A stretch of 64,000 bases of DNA, from contig SUYI01000003.1 of the NCBI GenBank assembly GCA_015060485.1, forward strand, positions 121,527 through 185,526. Direction: 5' to 3'. Positions 53,900 through 63,896 of the stretch are shown in pieces. Each line of letters begins with the position of its first letter. Within the stretch, counting starts at the first letter, position 1. The position numbers were made by a program, and so were the translations under genes. Source of the stretch: Prevotella sp. (lineage in GTDB: Bacteria; Bacteroidota; Bacteroidia; Bacteroidales; Bacteroidaceae). A model generated the notes under the pieces. It had not been told where the DNA came from and made no database searches. It saw only the letters and a program-made list of their open reading frames with translations.

Positions 53900-54880
53900 A
53901 TGAAGGAATTGCCCGAGTTCTCCCAACAGAATTACAAAATTGCCGGCTATGTAGTAAGCACAGTTGTGACCTGTAGTGGTGTATATTTCTTATATCAGAT
54001 ACTGTTCAACTCCGACATCTCATTTTCTGCAAATTGGAATATGTTTGACTCCATTTTGATGTGGCCGCTCTACATCATTGGATTGTTGGTGATGTTTATG
54101 AACTGGAATCTTTTTAGCTTTTCTTACGACACATACGACAAAATCACTTACAATGATGGTCATACAATAGTGAAGCGAAACTGGGACTTCATTGAATGGA
54201 TACTGGGGCATGTCATTGCGCCAATATTTGGCAGGTTCTTTCTTGTGCCAATCATAGTTGCCGCCCTTATCTACTATCCCCTTATGTGCATCGTACATCT
54301 TGTGGGAGCTATTTTCCCATATATTTTGGCCCTAATTGTTGTGGGAATCATATTTGTCTCTTGGAAGTTTACCAGTTGGTTCCAGTTCCGCTATCACTCT
54401 TGGCTCCTAGTGTTGGTGGGAATAGTGCTTACCATCTCATTCTCATGGAGTGGCTATGTGTTGGGTAATCCCAATAATGGAGGTTGCAATTTTCCACATC
54501 CAAGCAGCGATACAATTAAAGTCGAAGGAGGAGATGATGAAAGCAATCAGTTTGCTAAAGGTCCGTGTATCGGTCTTTACAGCAGTTTACCCAACGACAC
54601 GACAAAATATAAAGGAGATCTGGAGGGATTCCCTATAGAATTTACTATCATTAAAGATGGCAAGACTCGTTCCCTTAAGGGAACATATAAGAACGTGAAG
54701 AATGGTACAATCATGCAACTCTCTGGTGAGTCACTTCCATCTATGGACTGCGACATCAATTTCTTTGGTAAAGACGGTAATGCCAAATGGACTTTTTACC
54801 TGACTGGCGATGTCGACGAAATAACTGGTACAGCCAAGAGCGGTGACACAGAACTTGAACTTACATTGCAAAGGAAATAG
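53900..54880 (+). CDS. Polytopic membrane protein with exported C-terminal domain, unknown
   Basis: 326 residues from the ATG at 53900 (a TTG start at 53888 is possible). About five membrane segments lie between residues 10 and 190 (around 14-35, 52-75, 100-125, 130-160, 167-190). A soluble beta-rich domain of about 130 residues follows, with the pattern GDLEGFPIEFTIIKDGK and LKGTYKNVKNG. I do not recognise a family. It is the first gene of the tubulin-like cluster, with 10 nt to the next gene. No clear promoter box is seen just upstream. Confidence 0.75.
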   Translation: MKELPEFSQQNYKIAGYVVSTVVTCSGVYFLYQILFNSDISFSANWNMFDSILMWPLYIIGLLVMFMNWNLFSFSYDTYDKITYNDGHTIVKRNWDFIEWILGHVIAPIFGRFFLVPIIVAALIYYPLMCIVHLVGAIFPYILALIVVGIIFVSWKFTSWFQFRYHSWLLVLVGIVLTISFSWSGYVLGNPNNGGCNFPHPSSDTIKVEGGDDESNQFAKGPCIGLYSSLPNDTTKYKGDLEGFPIEFTIIKDGKTRSLKGTYKNVKNGTIMQLSGESLPSMDCDINFFGKDGNAKWTFYLTGDVDEITGTAKSGDTELELTLQRK

Positions 54881-54890
54881 CGGCAATCAT

Positions 54891-55457
54891 ATGGCATTCT
54901 TTTCATTATTTACAACAGCATTTTCAAGTGTCTTTTATGGCGTAATCGTTACGGCAGTCATTATGGCGATATTATATGTGATACTGAAGACACTTAGTCA
55001 AGGCATTGTTCAGTCCCTTCCTTTCTATGTGACAGGAGTAGTTCTTGCAATTCTTTTGGTCATACAATTATCTCTAATGATTGGTGCTTTTCAAGCGAAA
55101 GAATCAGCGGATTCAGCAGAAATCTACCTGAGCCAGTTGTTAGAGGGCAGCTATGGTACTGTTAGTGCCCAAGATAGTCAGCGGGTATTAGATACTATCA
55201 CAGAAGAGTTCCCATTAATCGGTACTTATTTTGGAGTGGCAAATTTCTCTGGTCATGATGTTTCGGAACTTTCAAGTTCTATGCATGAAACAATGATTGG
55301 CTATCTGAATTCATATATCTGGCATCGAGTATGGTGGATTTTGGGTATGATTATTGTTGCCTGCTTTATGGTTATGCTTTTCGACAAACGAGGCCCTACT
55401 GCAAAGCCCAAAGCGAAAGTCAGAATGGCCTCCCGAAAGAACTATGACGATTTTTGA
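54891..55457 (+). CDS. Small membrane protein of tubulin-like cluster, unknown
   Basis: 188 residues from the ATG at 54891. Two N-terminal membrane segments (about 3-31 and 42-66) and a third near 150-170 flank a central region of about 80 residues. The C-terminus is short and basic (KPKAKVRMASRKNYDDF), probably cytoplasmic, and could contact the tubulin-like protein encoded 25 nt downstream. No family was recognised. Confidence 0.75.
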   Translation: MAFFSLFTTAFSSVFYGVIVTAVIMAILYVILKTLSQGIVQSLPFYVTGVVLAILLVIQLSLMIGAFQAKESADSAEIYLSQLLEGSYGTVSAQDSQRVLDTITEEFPLIGTYFGVANFSGHDVSELSSSMHETMIGYLNSYIWHRVWWILGMIIVACFMVMLFDKRGPTAKPKAKVRMASRKNYDDF

Positions 55458-55482
55458 AATAACTAATAAACTAAAAAAAACT

Positions 55483-58400
55483 ATGGCGAATCATTTATTT
55501 ATCGGACTTGGCGGTACTGGTGGAAAAGTACTGCGCGAATTGAGAAAACGTGTTTATGAAGAATTCCGCTCCAACGATCCAGGAAACGGCATTTTCCTTG
55601 ACTACGTCTATGTAGATTCTTCTCCTGCTGACTTGGAAGACCGTACAGGTTGGAAAGTACTGGGGAAGAGTGTTCACTTAGGTACTGCCCAAAAAGTAAA
55701 CATCAATGGAATCAGTAGCAATGTTCTTGGATCTATCAAATTGTACCCAGGACTAGCTGGTTTCCTAAATCCTAACGATTTACAATTGATGCAACAAGAG
55801 ATGGGTGCACTTATCACTGCAGGTATAGGTGGTCAGCGTCGTCGTTTGGGACGAACATTAATGGCCAACAATATCTGTGATACAAACAATCCTAACAATT
55901 TTGAATCAATAGTCCGTGGTGCTGTTGGCCGATTACAAAATAACAGTAATAACCAGGATGTAACATTCCATATATGTGCAGGACTTGCCGGTGGCACTGG
56001 ATCTGGTTCTATTGTCGATGCAATAAGTCAGATTCGTACATGGTTCCCTTATCAGGAAGATACTCATGCATTTAAAATCCGTCTCTTTATTTATACACCT
56101 GAACGAACATTGGTTTCTGCTCGACATGATGCAGGCTTTTATCAAGCCAATGGATACGCAGCACTTCAAGAGCTGAATGCATTGAGCATTGGTAAGTATC
56201 ACCCAACAGATGTTAAGGGTGAAAAGGACATCTTTACAGGTGAGATACGTCGCCTTCTGGAAAACCAAGAAGCTTTCGAAGCCGCTTATGTATACACGAA
56301 TGTTAATGAGCAAGGTAATGTACTAGACCTTGGTGAAGGTCTTCCTGCAGCTGTTGCTGATTTCATTTTCCAGACAACGATAGCAAGTGCTATGGTTGGT
56401 TCAGCGGGTCAATTAAGTAGACTTGTTGGTTGTGAGAATGATGGAGCTGATCCAGAAAAAGATCAAGCAGGCAACAAAGCACATAGTCGTAAATTCCTTT
56501 CTTTTGGTATTAGTCGTATAGAATTCCCTGAAACAGAAATTCGCGAGTTTATGACCTATACCTATGCTTTACAAGCAGCCCGTCAACTAACATATAACAT
56601 GTGGCAAGAAGGTATTGGCTATGGTGAACGTACATTAGATGAAGTCGGAATGGGATTTGCCGATGAAATTAAAGATAAAAAGAATCGCGAGGGTTTGATG
56701 CTTAGTAACAACTATCTGACGCTGGCAAAACCCATTGTTGAAGGACAAGCTACGAAACGCTGGCGTCTTTTTGAAGAAACTTGGGAGAAACGTACCCAAG
56801 CTGATGCCGATGATGTTCAGACCACTATTGAAAAGAAAAGCTGGCTTGGTGAGTTCGGCAAACGCTGTGATGAATTCTTCAATTCTCAGTTCCGTCAGCA
56901 TGGTGTAGTTGAGTTCTTTAAGATTCAGCGTCAGGAACTACGTGGCTATGCTCGTACTATACGCCGCCATATTGAAAAGAAACTATTTGACGAATGGGCT
57001 AGTGGAGCATCTGACACAAAGAGCATTTTGGAAATCGAGAAGTACACACGTCTGCTTATTGCCGATTGTAACGACCGGATTGGAGCTTTTGAACAGCAAC
57101 GTGCCCGTATGGAAGAAGAATTGACAAATATCAGTGAACAAATTCAGGCTATTAACGTAGAATGGAACGAGATTGGCTGGCTTCGTGATACCATCACAAA
57201 TGCCTCTGACAAGGTGTTCAGTAAATACAAGACAGCCAAGAGCGACTATTGCTCTACGGCAACTCGTGCTGAAGCCTATGCCTATGCTAAAGAACTATTA
57301 CAGAACGTTATCGTAGAACTGGGTAACATGCTCGAAGGCATTCTCGCTTTTAAGGATGAGATGAATGCCATTAACGAGGAAGTGATGCGACAGGCTGATA
57401 GCAAATGCCAGACTAACGAGGAACAGAACAATGCAGACATCAAGAAATACGATGCAGAATTGGTAAGAAGAATAAGTCGCCAGTTTGTTAGCGACCGTGA
57501 GAAGATGTCTTCGAATGCAGCCGCCATTCGTTCACGTATGGTGCAAAACCTTGGTGAGGACGGTGATCATACGTTTGCCAATCTCTTTGACAAGACTGAT
57601 TATGAGACAGCTGTAGGTATTATTCTTGAAGTATGTCAAGAAAATGCAGTTCGTGCTATGCAGGATGCTGCAGATGCAGATCCACTGAATAAGATGGTTG
57701 GTGTCAACATCATGGAGAAGCTGAAACAAGAGCTGAATACTGAAGAAAAACTGGAGAGATTTGTTAGACTAGTTACCAGCACCTCAAAGAGTTATGTTCA
57801 GTTTGACCCTCAAGAGACTGCAATGGTAATACCAGGTAACACTGGCGCCATGATGCAAATGGTACAGCTTTCCTTACCACAGACAGATGAGAGGACTAAC
57901 GACTTCAAGGAAAGGCTTATACATGCATTCGAACAAAACGTACCTGGCTTCAATGCTAGAGAAGATGTTTCCACGAACTACAAAGACAATCAGATTGTGG
58001 TAATCTCTGCCAACTCTGGCTTCCCGCTTCGATTTTTGGCCAATGTGAGAGTTTGCAAGGAAAAATACGACGCACTTGTCACATCCCAAAATGCCAAGTG
58101 TAACCTTAATAAAATGGTTCTTCATACTGAGAGTTTCAAGGAAGAACTAAATCCACTTTTCGAAGAGGATCCAGAAACAAGAAGAATGAAGATTGTTAAA
58201 CACCTTATGTTGGCTTATGCTCTTGGCATCATTAATGAGCAGCAAGATCCTACTACTGGTGCCAAGTTTGATGCAATCCGTGTGCCTGATGAAACGTTCG
58301 GTGACACTTGGAAACCGATGGGCAAAGGATTTGTTGAATCTTGGAATGCGCTTGGACAAGACTTTGCCACAGCCGAACTACTGAAAAGCCAGGTTAAGAA

Positions 58401-58584
58401 AGAAATGGCTACCCAGGCACGTAGTAACGACCAGAAAGCAGAACTCCGAAAGGCCCTTGGACAAATCGTGCAGACAAAGATTCTTCCGAGTTCATTATGT
58501 GAGAACAATCAGTTCAATCCAAATTATACAAAGTTCCGTAATCTCGCAATGGAAATCATCCAAAGTGAACTACAAGATTTATAA
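55483..58584 (+). CDS. Tubulin/FtsZ-like GTPase-fold protein with long helical C-terminal region
   Basis: 1033 residues from the ATG at 55483. The N-terminus FIGLGGTGGKVLREL (6-20) resembles the first glycine loop of FtsZ and tubulin. GLAGGTGSGS (167-176) is the tubulin/FtsZ signature loop, and AGIGGQRRRLGR (113-124) fits a family-specific loop. The pattern agrees with the bacterial Tubulin_2-like family. Beyond about residue 400 the protein is mostly helical with a coiled coil near 520-575. There is no signal peptide or TM, so it is cytoplasmic. It may polymerise or act as a GTP switch (inference). Confidence 0.85.
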   Translation: MANHLFIGLGGTGGKVLRELRKRVYEEFRSNDPGNGIFLDYVYVDSSPADLEDRTGWKVLGKSVHLGTAQKVNINGISSNVLGSIKLYPGLAGFLNPNDLQLMQQEMGALITAGIGGQRRRLGRTLMANNICDTNNPNNFESIVRGAVGRLQNNSNNQDVTFHICAGLAGGTGSGSIVDAISQIRTWFPYQEDTHAFKIRLFIYTPERTLVSARHDAGFYQANGYAALQELNALSIGKYHPTDVKGEKDIFTGEIRRLLENQEAFEAAYVYTNVNEQGNVLDLGEGLPAAVADFIFQTTIASAMVGSAGQLSRLVGCENDGADPEKDQAGNKAHSRKFLSFGISRIEFPETEIREFMTYTYALQAARQLTYNMWQEGIGYGERTLDEVGMGFADEIKDKKNREGLMLSNNYLTLAKPIVEGQATKRWRLFEETWEKRTQADADDVQTTIEKKSWLGEFGKRCDEFFNSQFRQHGVVEFFKIQRQELRGYARTIRRHIEKKLFDEWASGASDTKSILEIEKYTRLLIADCNDRIGAFEQQRARMEEELTNISEQIQAINVEWNEIGWLRDTITNASDKVFSKYKTAKSDYCSTATRAEAYAYAKELLQNVIVELGNMLEGILAFKDEMNAINEEVMRQADSKCQTNEEQNNADIKKYDAELVRRISRQFVSDREKMSSNAAAIRSRMVQNLGEDGDHTFANLFDKTDYETAVGIILEVCQENAVRAMQDAADADPLNKMVGVNIMEKLKQELNTEEKLERFVRLVTSTSKSYVQFDPQETAMVIPGNTGAMMQMVQLSLPQTDERTNDFKERLIHAFEQNVPGFNAREDVSTNYKDNQIVVISANSGFPLRFLANVRVCKEKYDALVTSQNAKCNLNKMVLHTESFKEELNPLFEEDPETRRMKIVKHLMLAYALGIINEQQDPTTGAKFDAIRVPDETFGDTWKPMGKGFVESWNALGQDFATAELLKSQVKKEMATQARSNDQKAELRKALGQIVQTKILPSSLCENNQFNPNYTKFRNLAMEIIQSELQDL

Positions 58585-58601
58585 TTATAATAAAAAAGAA
58601 T

Positions 58602-59606
58602 ATGGCATTAGTTAAAGGAATATGTAAGAATTTCGGTGAGTGTGATCTTGCCGATAATAAAGAAGTTCAGGAAGTAGATAAGACGAACTTCGTGTGTGAA
58701 GAATGTGGTAAGCCACTTCATCCTGTCGAAGGAGGCTCCAAGCCTTCAGAAGGTATAGGCAAAGGTCCCAATAAAAAACTGATAGCCCTCATTGCTGGTG
58801 CAGTGCTGGTCGTGGCAGGAGGTGGCTATGGTATCTGGAACCTCTTTGGTGGTGGCTCAGACCCGCAGGAGAAGATTGCCAAGATAAAACTTGACAAAGA
58901 AAACGTTACACTTTTGGTTGAAGGAAAGTCGAAGACAATTAAGGCATCAATCATAGATAAAGAAGGTAAAACAGTTGAGGATGCCGAGGTAACTTATCAA
59001 TGGGCAACAGATGACAGCAACATTGCCACAGTGACTCAACAAGGTGAAGTGACTGCTGTAAATAAAGGCAACACTACAATAACCGTTACAATTGATGGTA
59101 ATAAGAAGGTTCCTAGTGCAACCTGCAAGATTAATGTAAAAGAGGCTCCCAGCGGAAGACAGATTGAAAATATCGTTATTACAGGTGCGAAGGATTTTAC
59201 GCTGAAAAAAGGCGACACTAAGAAGTTAGAGTATAAAGCAGAGCCTGCTGATTACAACGAGACTCTTGAATGGGAGTCTTCCAATCCAGATGTGGCCACC
59301 GTTGATGCCAATGGTTTAGTAACGGCGGTGAAAAATGGAACAGCCAAGATTACAGGTAAGACTCCAAATGTCACCTCAGCCCCCATCACTGTTACAGTGA
59401 CTGAAGCTGTAGACCAGCCAAAGCCTTGGGCAGGCTATGCCAGTTTTGACGGCACTACAATGACCTTTAAAAAGAGGCACGTTATTCCTGGTACCAACCA
59501 AGTTGCCAACCCTGGTGATAAAGTAACTGGTAAATGGGTGAATGGTGAGGTGAACCTTGTGCGTTGGTATCATGATGGAACCAGCGAAACCCTCACTCAC
59601 AAGTGA
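58602..59606 (+). CDS. Zinc-ribbon, membrane-anchored protein with two Ig-like (BIG2) domains
   Basis: 334 residues. An N-terminal zinc-ribbon-like block carries Cys8, Cys14, Cys32 and Cys35. One membrane segment (about 62-84) follows. Two BIG2-type Ig-like domains lie at about 92-185 and 193-265, each with the ATV (D/T) .. G .VTAV pattern. A C-terminal region of about 60 residues completes the protein. Topology should be zinc ribbon inside, Ig domains outside. It follows the tubulin-like gene after 17 nt and could link it to the exported proteins. Confidence 0.8.
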   Translation: MALVKGICKNFGECDLADNKEVQEVDKTNFVCEECGKPLHPVEGGSKPSEGIGKGPNKKLIALIAGAVLVVAGGGYGIWNLFGGGSDPQEKIAKIKLDKENVTLLVEGKSKTIKASIIDKEGKTVEDAEVTYQWATDDSNIATVTQQGEVTAVNKGNTTITVTIDGNKKVPSATCKINVKEAPSGRQIENIVITGAKDFTLKKGDTKKLEYKAEPADYNETLEWESSNPDVATVDANGLVTAVKNGTAKITGKTPNVTSAPITVTVTEAVDQPKPWAGYASFDGTTMTFKKRHVIPGTNQVANPGDKVTGKWVNGEVNLVRWYHDGTSETLTHK

Positions 59607-59627
59607 TAGAACTCCTTTTGTTTGCAT

Positions 59628-60680
59628 ATGAGTAGTAATAATATGATATTACGTATGACCATACTGGTTACATTCCTTATTGGGAATGTCGCCATGTATG
59701 GTACTGAATATGCAACCCAGAGATTGAAGCGCATAGCTGGGCAAATAGAAAAAATTCACCCTCAATATACCATTAATACGCGCACTAATGAATGGGATGA
59801 AGTAGAACATATAGGCTTACAGCTATTCTCTGATGTCATCAGGAAAGAGCATCCATCACCATGCTATGATTTTTTGGAGCGTCATCTTTTAGAACTAAAT
59901 CTTGCAATAGGGACAGAAAATGAAATAATCCTTCTACAGAAACCAGTCTACTTTACTATTGGGTCATATCGGACTGCACTACAGATAGATTCCACCTATG
60001 ACTATCGGATTGACGAGATAGAATTCCACAAATACAGGTCAACATGGTCTGAGGGTGGTAATGACGTCTTACAGATAGTTTACGATATGGATTATCAACT
60101 TCTGACGGGTTGTAACATTGCCGAATTGGAAGATGTCTTTATCAAACGGCTTAAACGTTATGTTGTTGAGAAAATTGAGCCACTGCCCGAAAAGGGTACT
60201 TATATTATTGCTCCTAATATCAATAATAACCTGTATATTGAAAAATCAAAGAATGATAAGAGTCCATCAGAAGACAGAAACTATATTTTTGACATAAGAC
60301 AAGCTACCCGTTCTGTTGCTAACCTAATGCTCGCCGAAGACTTAGGGGTTGATGCTGATCTCCTGTTACGAATAAACCGTTATGATTACAAGACTGATAC
60401 TTTAAATGTGCCACTATGGAGTTATTTGAACTTCTGCAGGGTAGCAGAAGGTTGTACTCCGTACTTCGCTATCAAGCGGCAGGCGGGCAGCTGCTTTGAA
60501 GGATTACTGTTGTTTGCAAACCGAAATGCTGGCTTTATGCATATGCTCACCGTGACTATTGACAAAGATGTCATTGAACAAAAAAAAGGCATGGTTAAAG
60601 GCAGGATGATAGTCTATATCCCATTACATAATGTGAAAGAAGAATATTTAAATCTTACAGAGTATGATACAATTCAATAA
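59628..60680 (+). CDS. Exported protein of tubulin-like cluster, unknown
   Basis: 350 residues from the ATG at 59628. An N-terminal hydrophobic segment (ILVTFLIGNVAMYG) suggests a signal peptide or anchor. The rest is mixed alpha/beta with no family signature that I recognise. It overlaps the next gene by 17 nt. The gene order implies a role in the same complex as the neighbours. Confidence 0.7.
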   Translation: MSSNNMILRMTILVTFLIGNVAMYGTEYATQRLKRIAGQIEKIHPQYTINTRTNEWDEVEHIGLQLFSDVIRKEHPSPCYDFLERHLLELNLAIGTENEIILLQKPVYFTIGSYRTALQIDSTYDYRIDEIEFHKYRSTWSEGGNDVLQIVYDMDYQLLTGCNIAELEDVFIKRLKRYVVEKIEPLPEKGTYIIAPNINNNLYIEKSKNDKSPSEDRNYIFDIRQATRSVANLMLAEDLGVDADLLLRINRYDYKTDTLNVPLWSYLNFCRVAEGCTPYFAIKRQAGSCFEGLLLFANRNAGFMHMLTVTIDKDVIEQKKGMVKGRMIVYIPLHNVKEEYLNLTEYDTIQ

Positions 60681-61401
60681 ACTATTATTATTTGTGTGCT
60701 TGGCCTTTGCCTTTGCAATACCTTGTAAAGGACAAAACAAGGAATATGAAAAAGAAAAAAAAGTAATTACTGATGTGAAAAGGAATCCCTCCAAATACGT
60801 TTATGCAGAAGCTACTTGCAAAACAGAGGAGGAGGCTAAAGCAGTGGCAGAAGAAATGTTCATTGAGAACATTAATGAATATGTGCACAGCGTCAAGAAA
60901 CTGAAGGATGCAGGAGATATCGTGCTAAATGACCAAAAGGGTTTACGGCAGGTTATTACTATGCCCCGTGGTACAAATATGCATCGTGTATTCCTTTATG
61001 TGAAGAAAAGCGACATCGTGGCAATGAAAAATCCGGTTGTTCTTACGAACGCCGAAACCTCTTCAAATATTCCGGCCTCTACTGTCACACCTGTTGAAAG
61101 TTCATCTAAAAAACAAGAATACATTCCTCAAGCTATTCAGGAAATAGCTACCATGGAGACAGTACAGCAGCTCAATCAGGCATTGAAGACGATGAAACAA
61201 AACGGACGAATTGTTGCCTATGACAAATACAATAATCTGGCTGCGAAGAGCGAATGGTATCTTGTTATATACGATGCGAATGGCATCATTAAAGCCGTGC
61301 TTACAGATGGTAAAGAACGTACAAACATAATAACTAAGGTTGCTGACAGTGAAAGGAATTATCCCGGACATGCAGCAATTGGCATTAAAGTAGCAAAATA
61401 A
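60664..61401 (+). CDS. Exported protein of tubulin-like cluster, unknown
   Basis: 245 residues. A signal peptide ends CKGQ. The segment YVYAEATCKTEEEAKAVAEEM resembles LPP20-type lipoprotein repeats in pattern only. A Ser/Thr-rich linker (about 135-150) separates this from a C-terminal domain of about 90 residues (QQLNQALKTMKQNG, then SEWYLVIYDANG). No function can be assigned. Confidence 0.7.
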   Translation: MIQFNKLLLFVCLAFAFAIPCKGQNKEYEKEKKVITDVKRNPSKYVYAEATCKTEEEAKAVAEEMFIENINEYVHSVKKLKDAGDIVLNDQKGLRQVITMPRGTNMHRVFLYVKKSDIVAMKNPVVLTNAETSSNIPASTVTPVESSSKKQEYIPQAIQEIATMETVQQLNQALKTMKQNGRIVAYDKYNNLAAKSEWYLVIYDANGIIKAVLTDGKERTNIITKVADSERNYPGHAAIGIKVAK

Positions 61402-61404
61402 AAC

Positions 61405-62436
61405 ATGATAAATATGAAACATCTGCTTAGACAATTATTACTTCTTATGCTTCTATTAGTTTCTGCTAGTAGTTTTTCTGTAAATGTTAAAGTGAACGCA
61501 GACAAAGGCATTGAAAACCTAAATGTTATTTCAAAAGTAGAGGAGCGACTCAGTTCCTTGCTTACAGAGATTAACAGCGCACAGTCAGCTAACCGCCCAC
61601 TAGCATTGGCAGGTCTTGGATTGAGCGGTGAAGCACGCCAGTCATTGGAAATGCTATGGGTAGTTGCCCATTTCTATTGTTGTGATGAAGAAGTAACAGA
61701 CAGACTTTGGAATTTCAAGAAAAGCTATATGGTACGCAGCATTCCTCTCATCATTGTTCCAGATGATGCAGATTCATGGGCTAACGGAACCTACCAAGAG
61801 GCTGTGGTCGAATTTGATTTGAATGGCAATATTATAGATTTTCGTTTCTCTTTTAGCTCACAGCTTGGCGAGTCTTTAGAGAAATGCTCTGGGAGTGCAG
61901 TTGAAGCACAAAAGAAACTTGAAATTTTGGCATGGTGTGATCGGTTAAGAACAGCTTATAACGAACACAATTTGGCATTTATGAAGAAAGTATTCTCTGA
62001 CAATGCTCTAATCATAACAGGTAGAATCATCAAGGAGACCGACAGGGAGTTTGGTACAACCAATGAGAAGGTTGTGTATAGCAAACAGAGCAAAAAAGAG
62101 TATATGATTAAGTTAGCACGTTGTTTTAAAAATAACAAATGGATTGAAGTGGAATTTGATGAGGTTGGTATAGGTGATTTAGACTCCAAGGGATGTGGAA
62201 CCGTCACGCAGTCTGGCATAAACGCAAACTTCTATGGTGTACGTCTGCATCAGAAATGGAAGTCAACAAACTACAGCGATGAGGGATACGTATTCCTTCT
62301 TTGGAATTTCAGTAAAGAAGATGAACCGCAGATAGAAGTGAGAACATGGCAGCCTGACATCGTAAATGGGAAAAAAATCAGTACTGATGAGGTGATATCC
62401 ATTGGTGATTTTGAACGTGACATAATGAACTTATGA
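61405..62436 (+). CDS. Exported protein with NTF2-like C-terminal region, unknown
   Basis: 343 residues (ATG at 61405; 61414 also possible). A signal peptide is followed by a mixed region (about 25-170) and a region (about 175-320) whose start, WCDRLRTAYNEHNLAFMKKVF, looks like the first helices of an NTF2/SnoaL-like cone fold. The function is unknown. It lies 3 nt after the previous gene and overlaps the next by 4 nt. Confidence 0.7.
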   Translation: MINMKHLLRQLLLLMLLLVSASSFSVNVKVNADKGIENLNVISKVEERLSSLLTEINSAQSANRPLALAGLGLSGEARQSLEMLWVVAHFYCCDEEVTDRLWNFKKSYMVRSIPLIIVPDDADSWANGTYQEAVVEFDLNGNIIDFRFSFSSQLGESLEKCSGSAVEAQKKLEILAWCDRLRTAYNEHNLAFMKKVFSDNALIITGRIIKETDREFGTTNEKVVYSKQSKKEYMIKLARCFKNNKWIEVEFDEVGIGDLDSKGCGTVTQSGINANFYGVRLHQKWKSTNYSDEGYVFLLWNFSKEDEPQIEVRTWQPDIVNGKKISTDEVISIGDFERDIMNL

Positions 62437-63896
62437 AAAAAATTATTGTAATTCTGTTTGGTGTAACAACAACTTTTAATTTGTATGCTCAAACTATCAT
62501 TTGTGAGAAGCAAGGCTCTACCGCCGCACAATTGGGAGAAGGCACTGCCGCAGTTTCCTTTGTTTCATCACAATCTGACTGGGTTATTAAACCAATCAAA
62601 GGTGATAGTGAACAGCCTCGAACCAAGACTTCAGACGGCAAGATGTTTGTTTATGAATTCCATATGGACGTTTCTAAAGACCATGAAAGGACGTACATAT
62701 TAGGAAGAAAAGGAAGTGCCATAACAGACCAATGTGTGGTAAAGTCTCTTCGTCCAGGTATCCGGGTGACATTCAATCTTGAGGAGCAGGCTGATACTCT
62801 CCATCGAATCGAGGCCAAAATGGGAGCATCACCAGGTGTATATCCTATAGAAGGGAAAGCTTGTGTGGAAATAACAACGTCAGTAAAAGGTCTGGATGTC
62901 GTAACGGATTGGCCTTCAGAAGAGTCGGTCTCTTCTAACGGAGCACGGGTTATTAATGTCATCGTTAATGTTGCTGAGATAAGACAATTGGAGGCAAGAA
63001 GAGATTCGCTTTCTGCAGTAATGAAAAGACTTGAAGATACCGATGATTATGAAAACATGGAGGGTGTAATGCAAGCCATTGATGAGCTTGAAAAAACATA
63101 CAATGCACGTGCTGAACTAATCATCGGCGGTAAAGGTATTAAAGGTATACCTATACAATTGGCAGATCTTGGTATGAAAGAGAAAAGACGCTATGCCGTT
63201 GTCTCCATTTCTGAAACCTTTGAAACTCTTTTGGGTAATGCCCGTGCCCTTTTTGCAGCATATCCATCACATACAGAAAGTAGTTATTATGACCAAACCA
63301 AGATAGCCTACGAAAAAGCAATCAATCATAACGATTGCCCTCCAATCCTACGTGATTCACTAAGGAATGAATATATAGTTATAAGCGGTCTAAGAAAAAA
63401 GACATATTTAGTGGAGGCAACAGAGGCAAAGGCTAAGAAGGCAGAAAAAGAGCATGGCTTTAACAATGAAGATGTGTTCAAGTATTTAGCAGGTGCAGTT
63501 AAATTTGCAAATTTAATTCTAACAAGTAACCCAGAGGTAGCAGGATATAATGCCATCAAAGAAAGACTTGAAAAACGTTTGAACGAGCACCCAGTGAATA
63601 AAGTCAAAAGCGGAGAAACGGTAATTATGCATAAACGTGAAACCGTAAGTGGAAAGGTAAGCTTCAAGAATCAATATATGAAGATTGCATTTGACAAGAT
63701 GCGGGTTTTTGCGACGTCATCACCAAAAATTCAAGATGGACAAAGCCGTATAGTCGGGAAAGTGAATGCTGATGGCACTTATAGTATCGTGAAACCTGAC
63801 GGTATGGACATTCTTTATCTTTATGTGACAGGTGAAAAGGATAAAGCGCATTATGTTGCTCCTGGCACGACAGAATTAGACATTATTGTTAAATAA
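62433..63896 (+). CDS. Exported coiled-coil protein of tubulin-like cluster, unknown
   Basis: 487 residues. A signal peptide ends LYAQ. A beta-rich part (about 20-165) is followed by a short coiled coil (about 185-225), a helical TPR-like part (about 255-385) and a C-terminal beta domain (about 395-487; GKVNADGTYSIVKPDG) like a carboxypeptidase-regulatory fold. The start overlaps the previous stop by 4 nt. It is the last gene I can see in the cluster; about 100 nt of A+T-rich sequence without a gene follows. Confidence 0.72.
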   Translation: MKKIIVILFGVTTTFNLYAQTIICEKQGSTAAQLGEGTAAVSFVSSQSDWVIKPIKGDSEQPRTKTSDGKMFVYEFHMDVSKDHERTYILGRKGSAITDQCVVKSLRPGIRVTFNLEEQADTLHRIEAKMGASPGVYPIEGKACVEITTSVKGLDVVTDWPSEESVSSNGARVINVIVNVAEIRQLEARRDSLSAVMKRLEDTDDYENMEGVMQAIDELEKTYNARAELIIGGKGIKGIPIQLADLGMKEKRRYAVVSISETFETLLGNARALFAAYPSHTESSYYDQTKIAYEKAINHNDCPPILRDSLRNEYIVISGLRKKTYLVEATEAKAKKAEKEHGFNNEDVFKYLAGAVKFANLILTSNPEVAGYNAIKERLEKRLNEHPVNKVKSGETVIMHKRETVSGKVSFKNQYMKIAFDKMRVFATSSPKIQDGQSRIVGKVNADGTYSIVKPDGMDILYLYVTGEKDKAHYVAPGTTELDIIVK

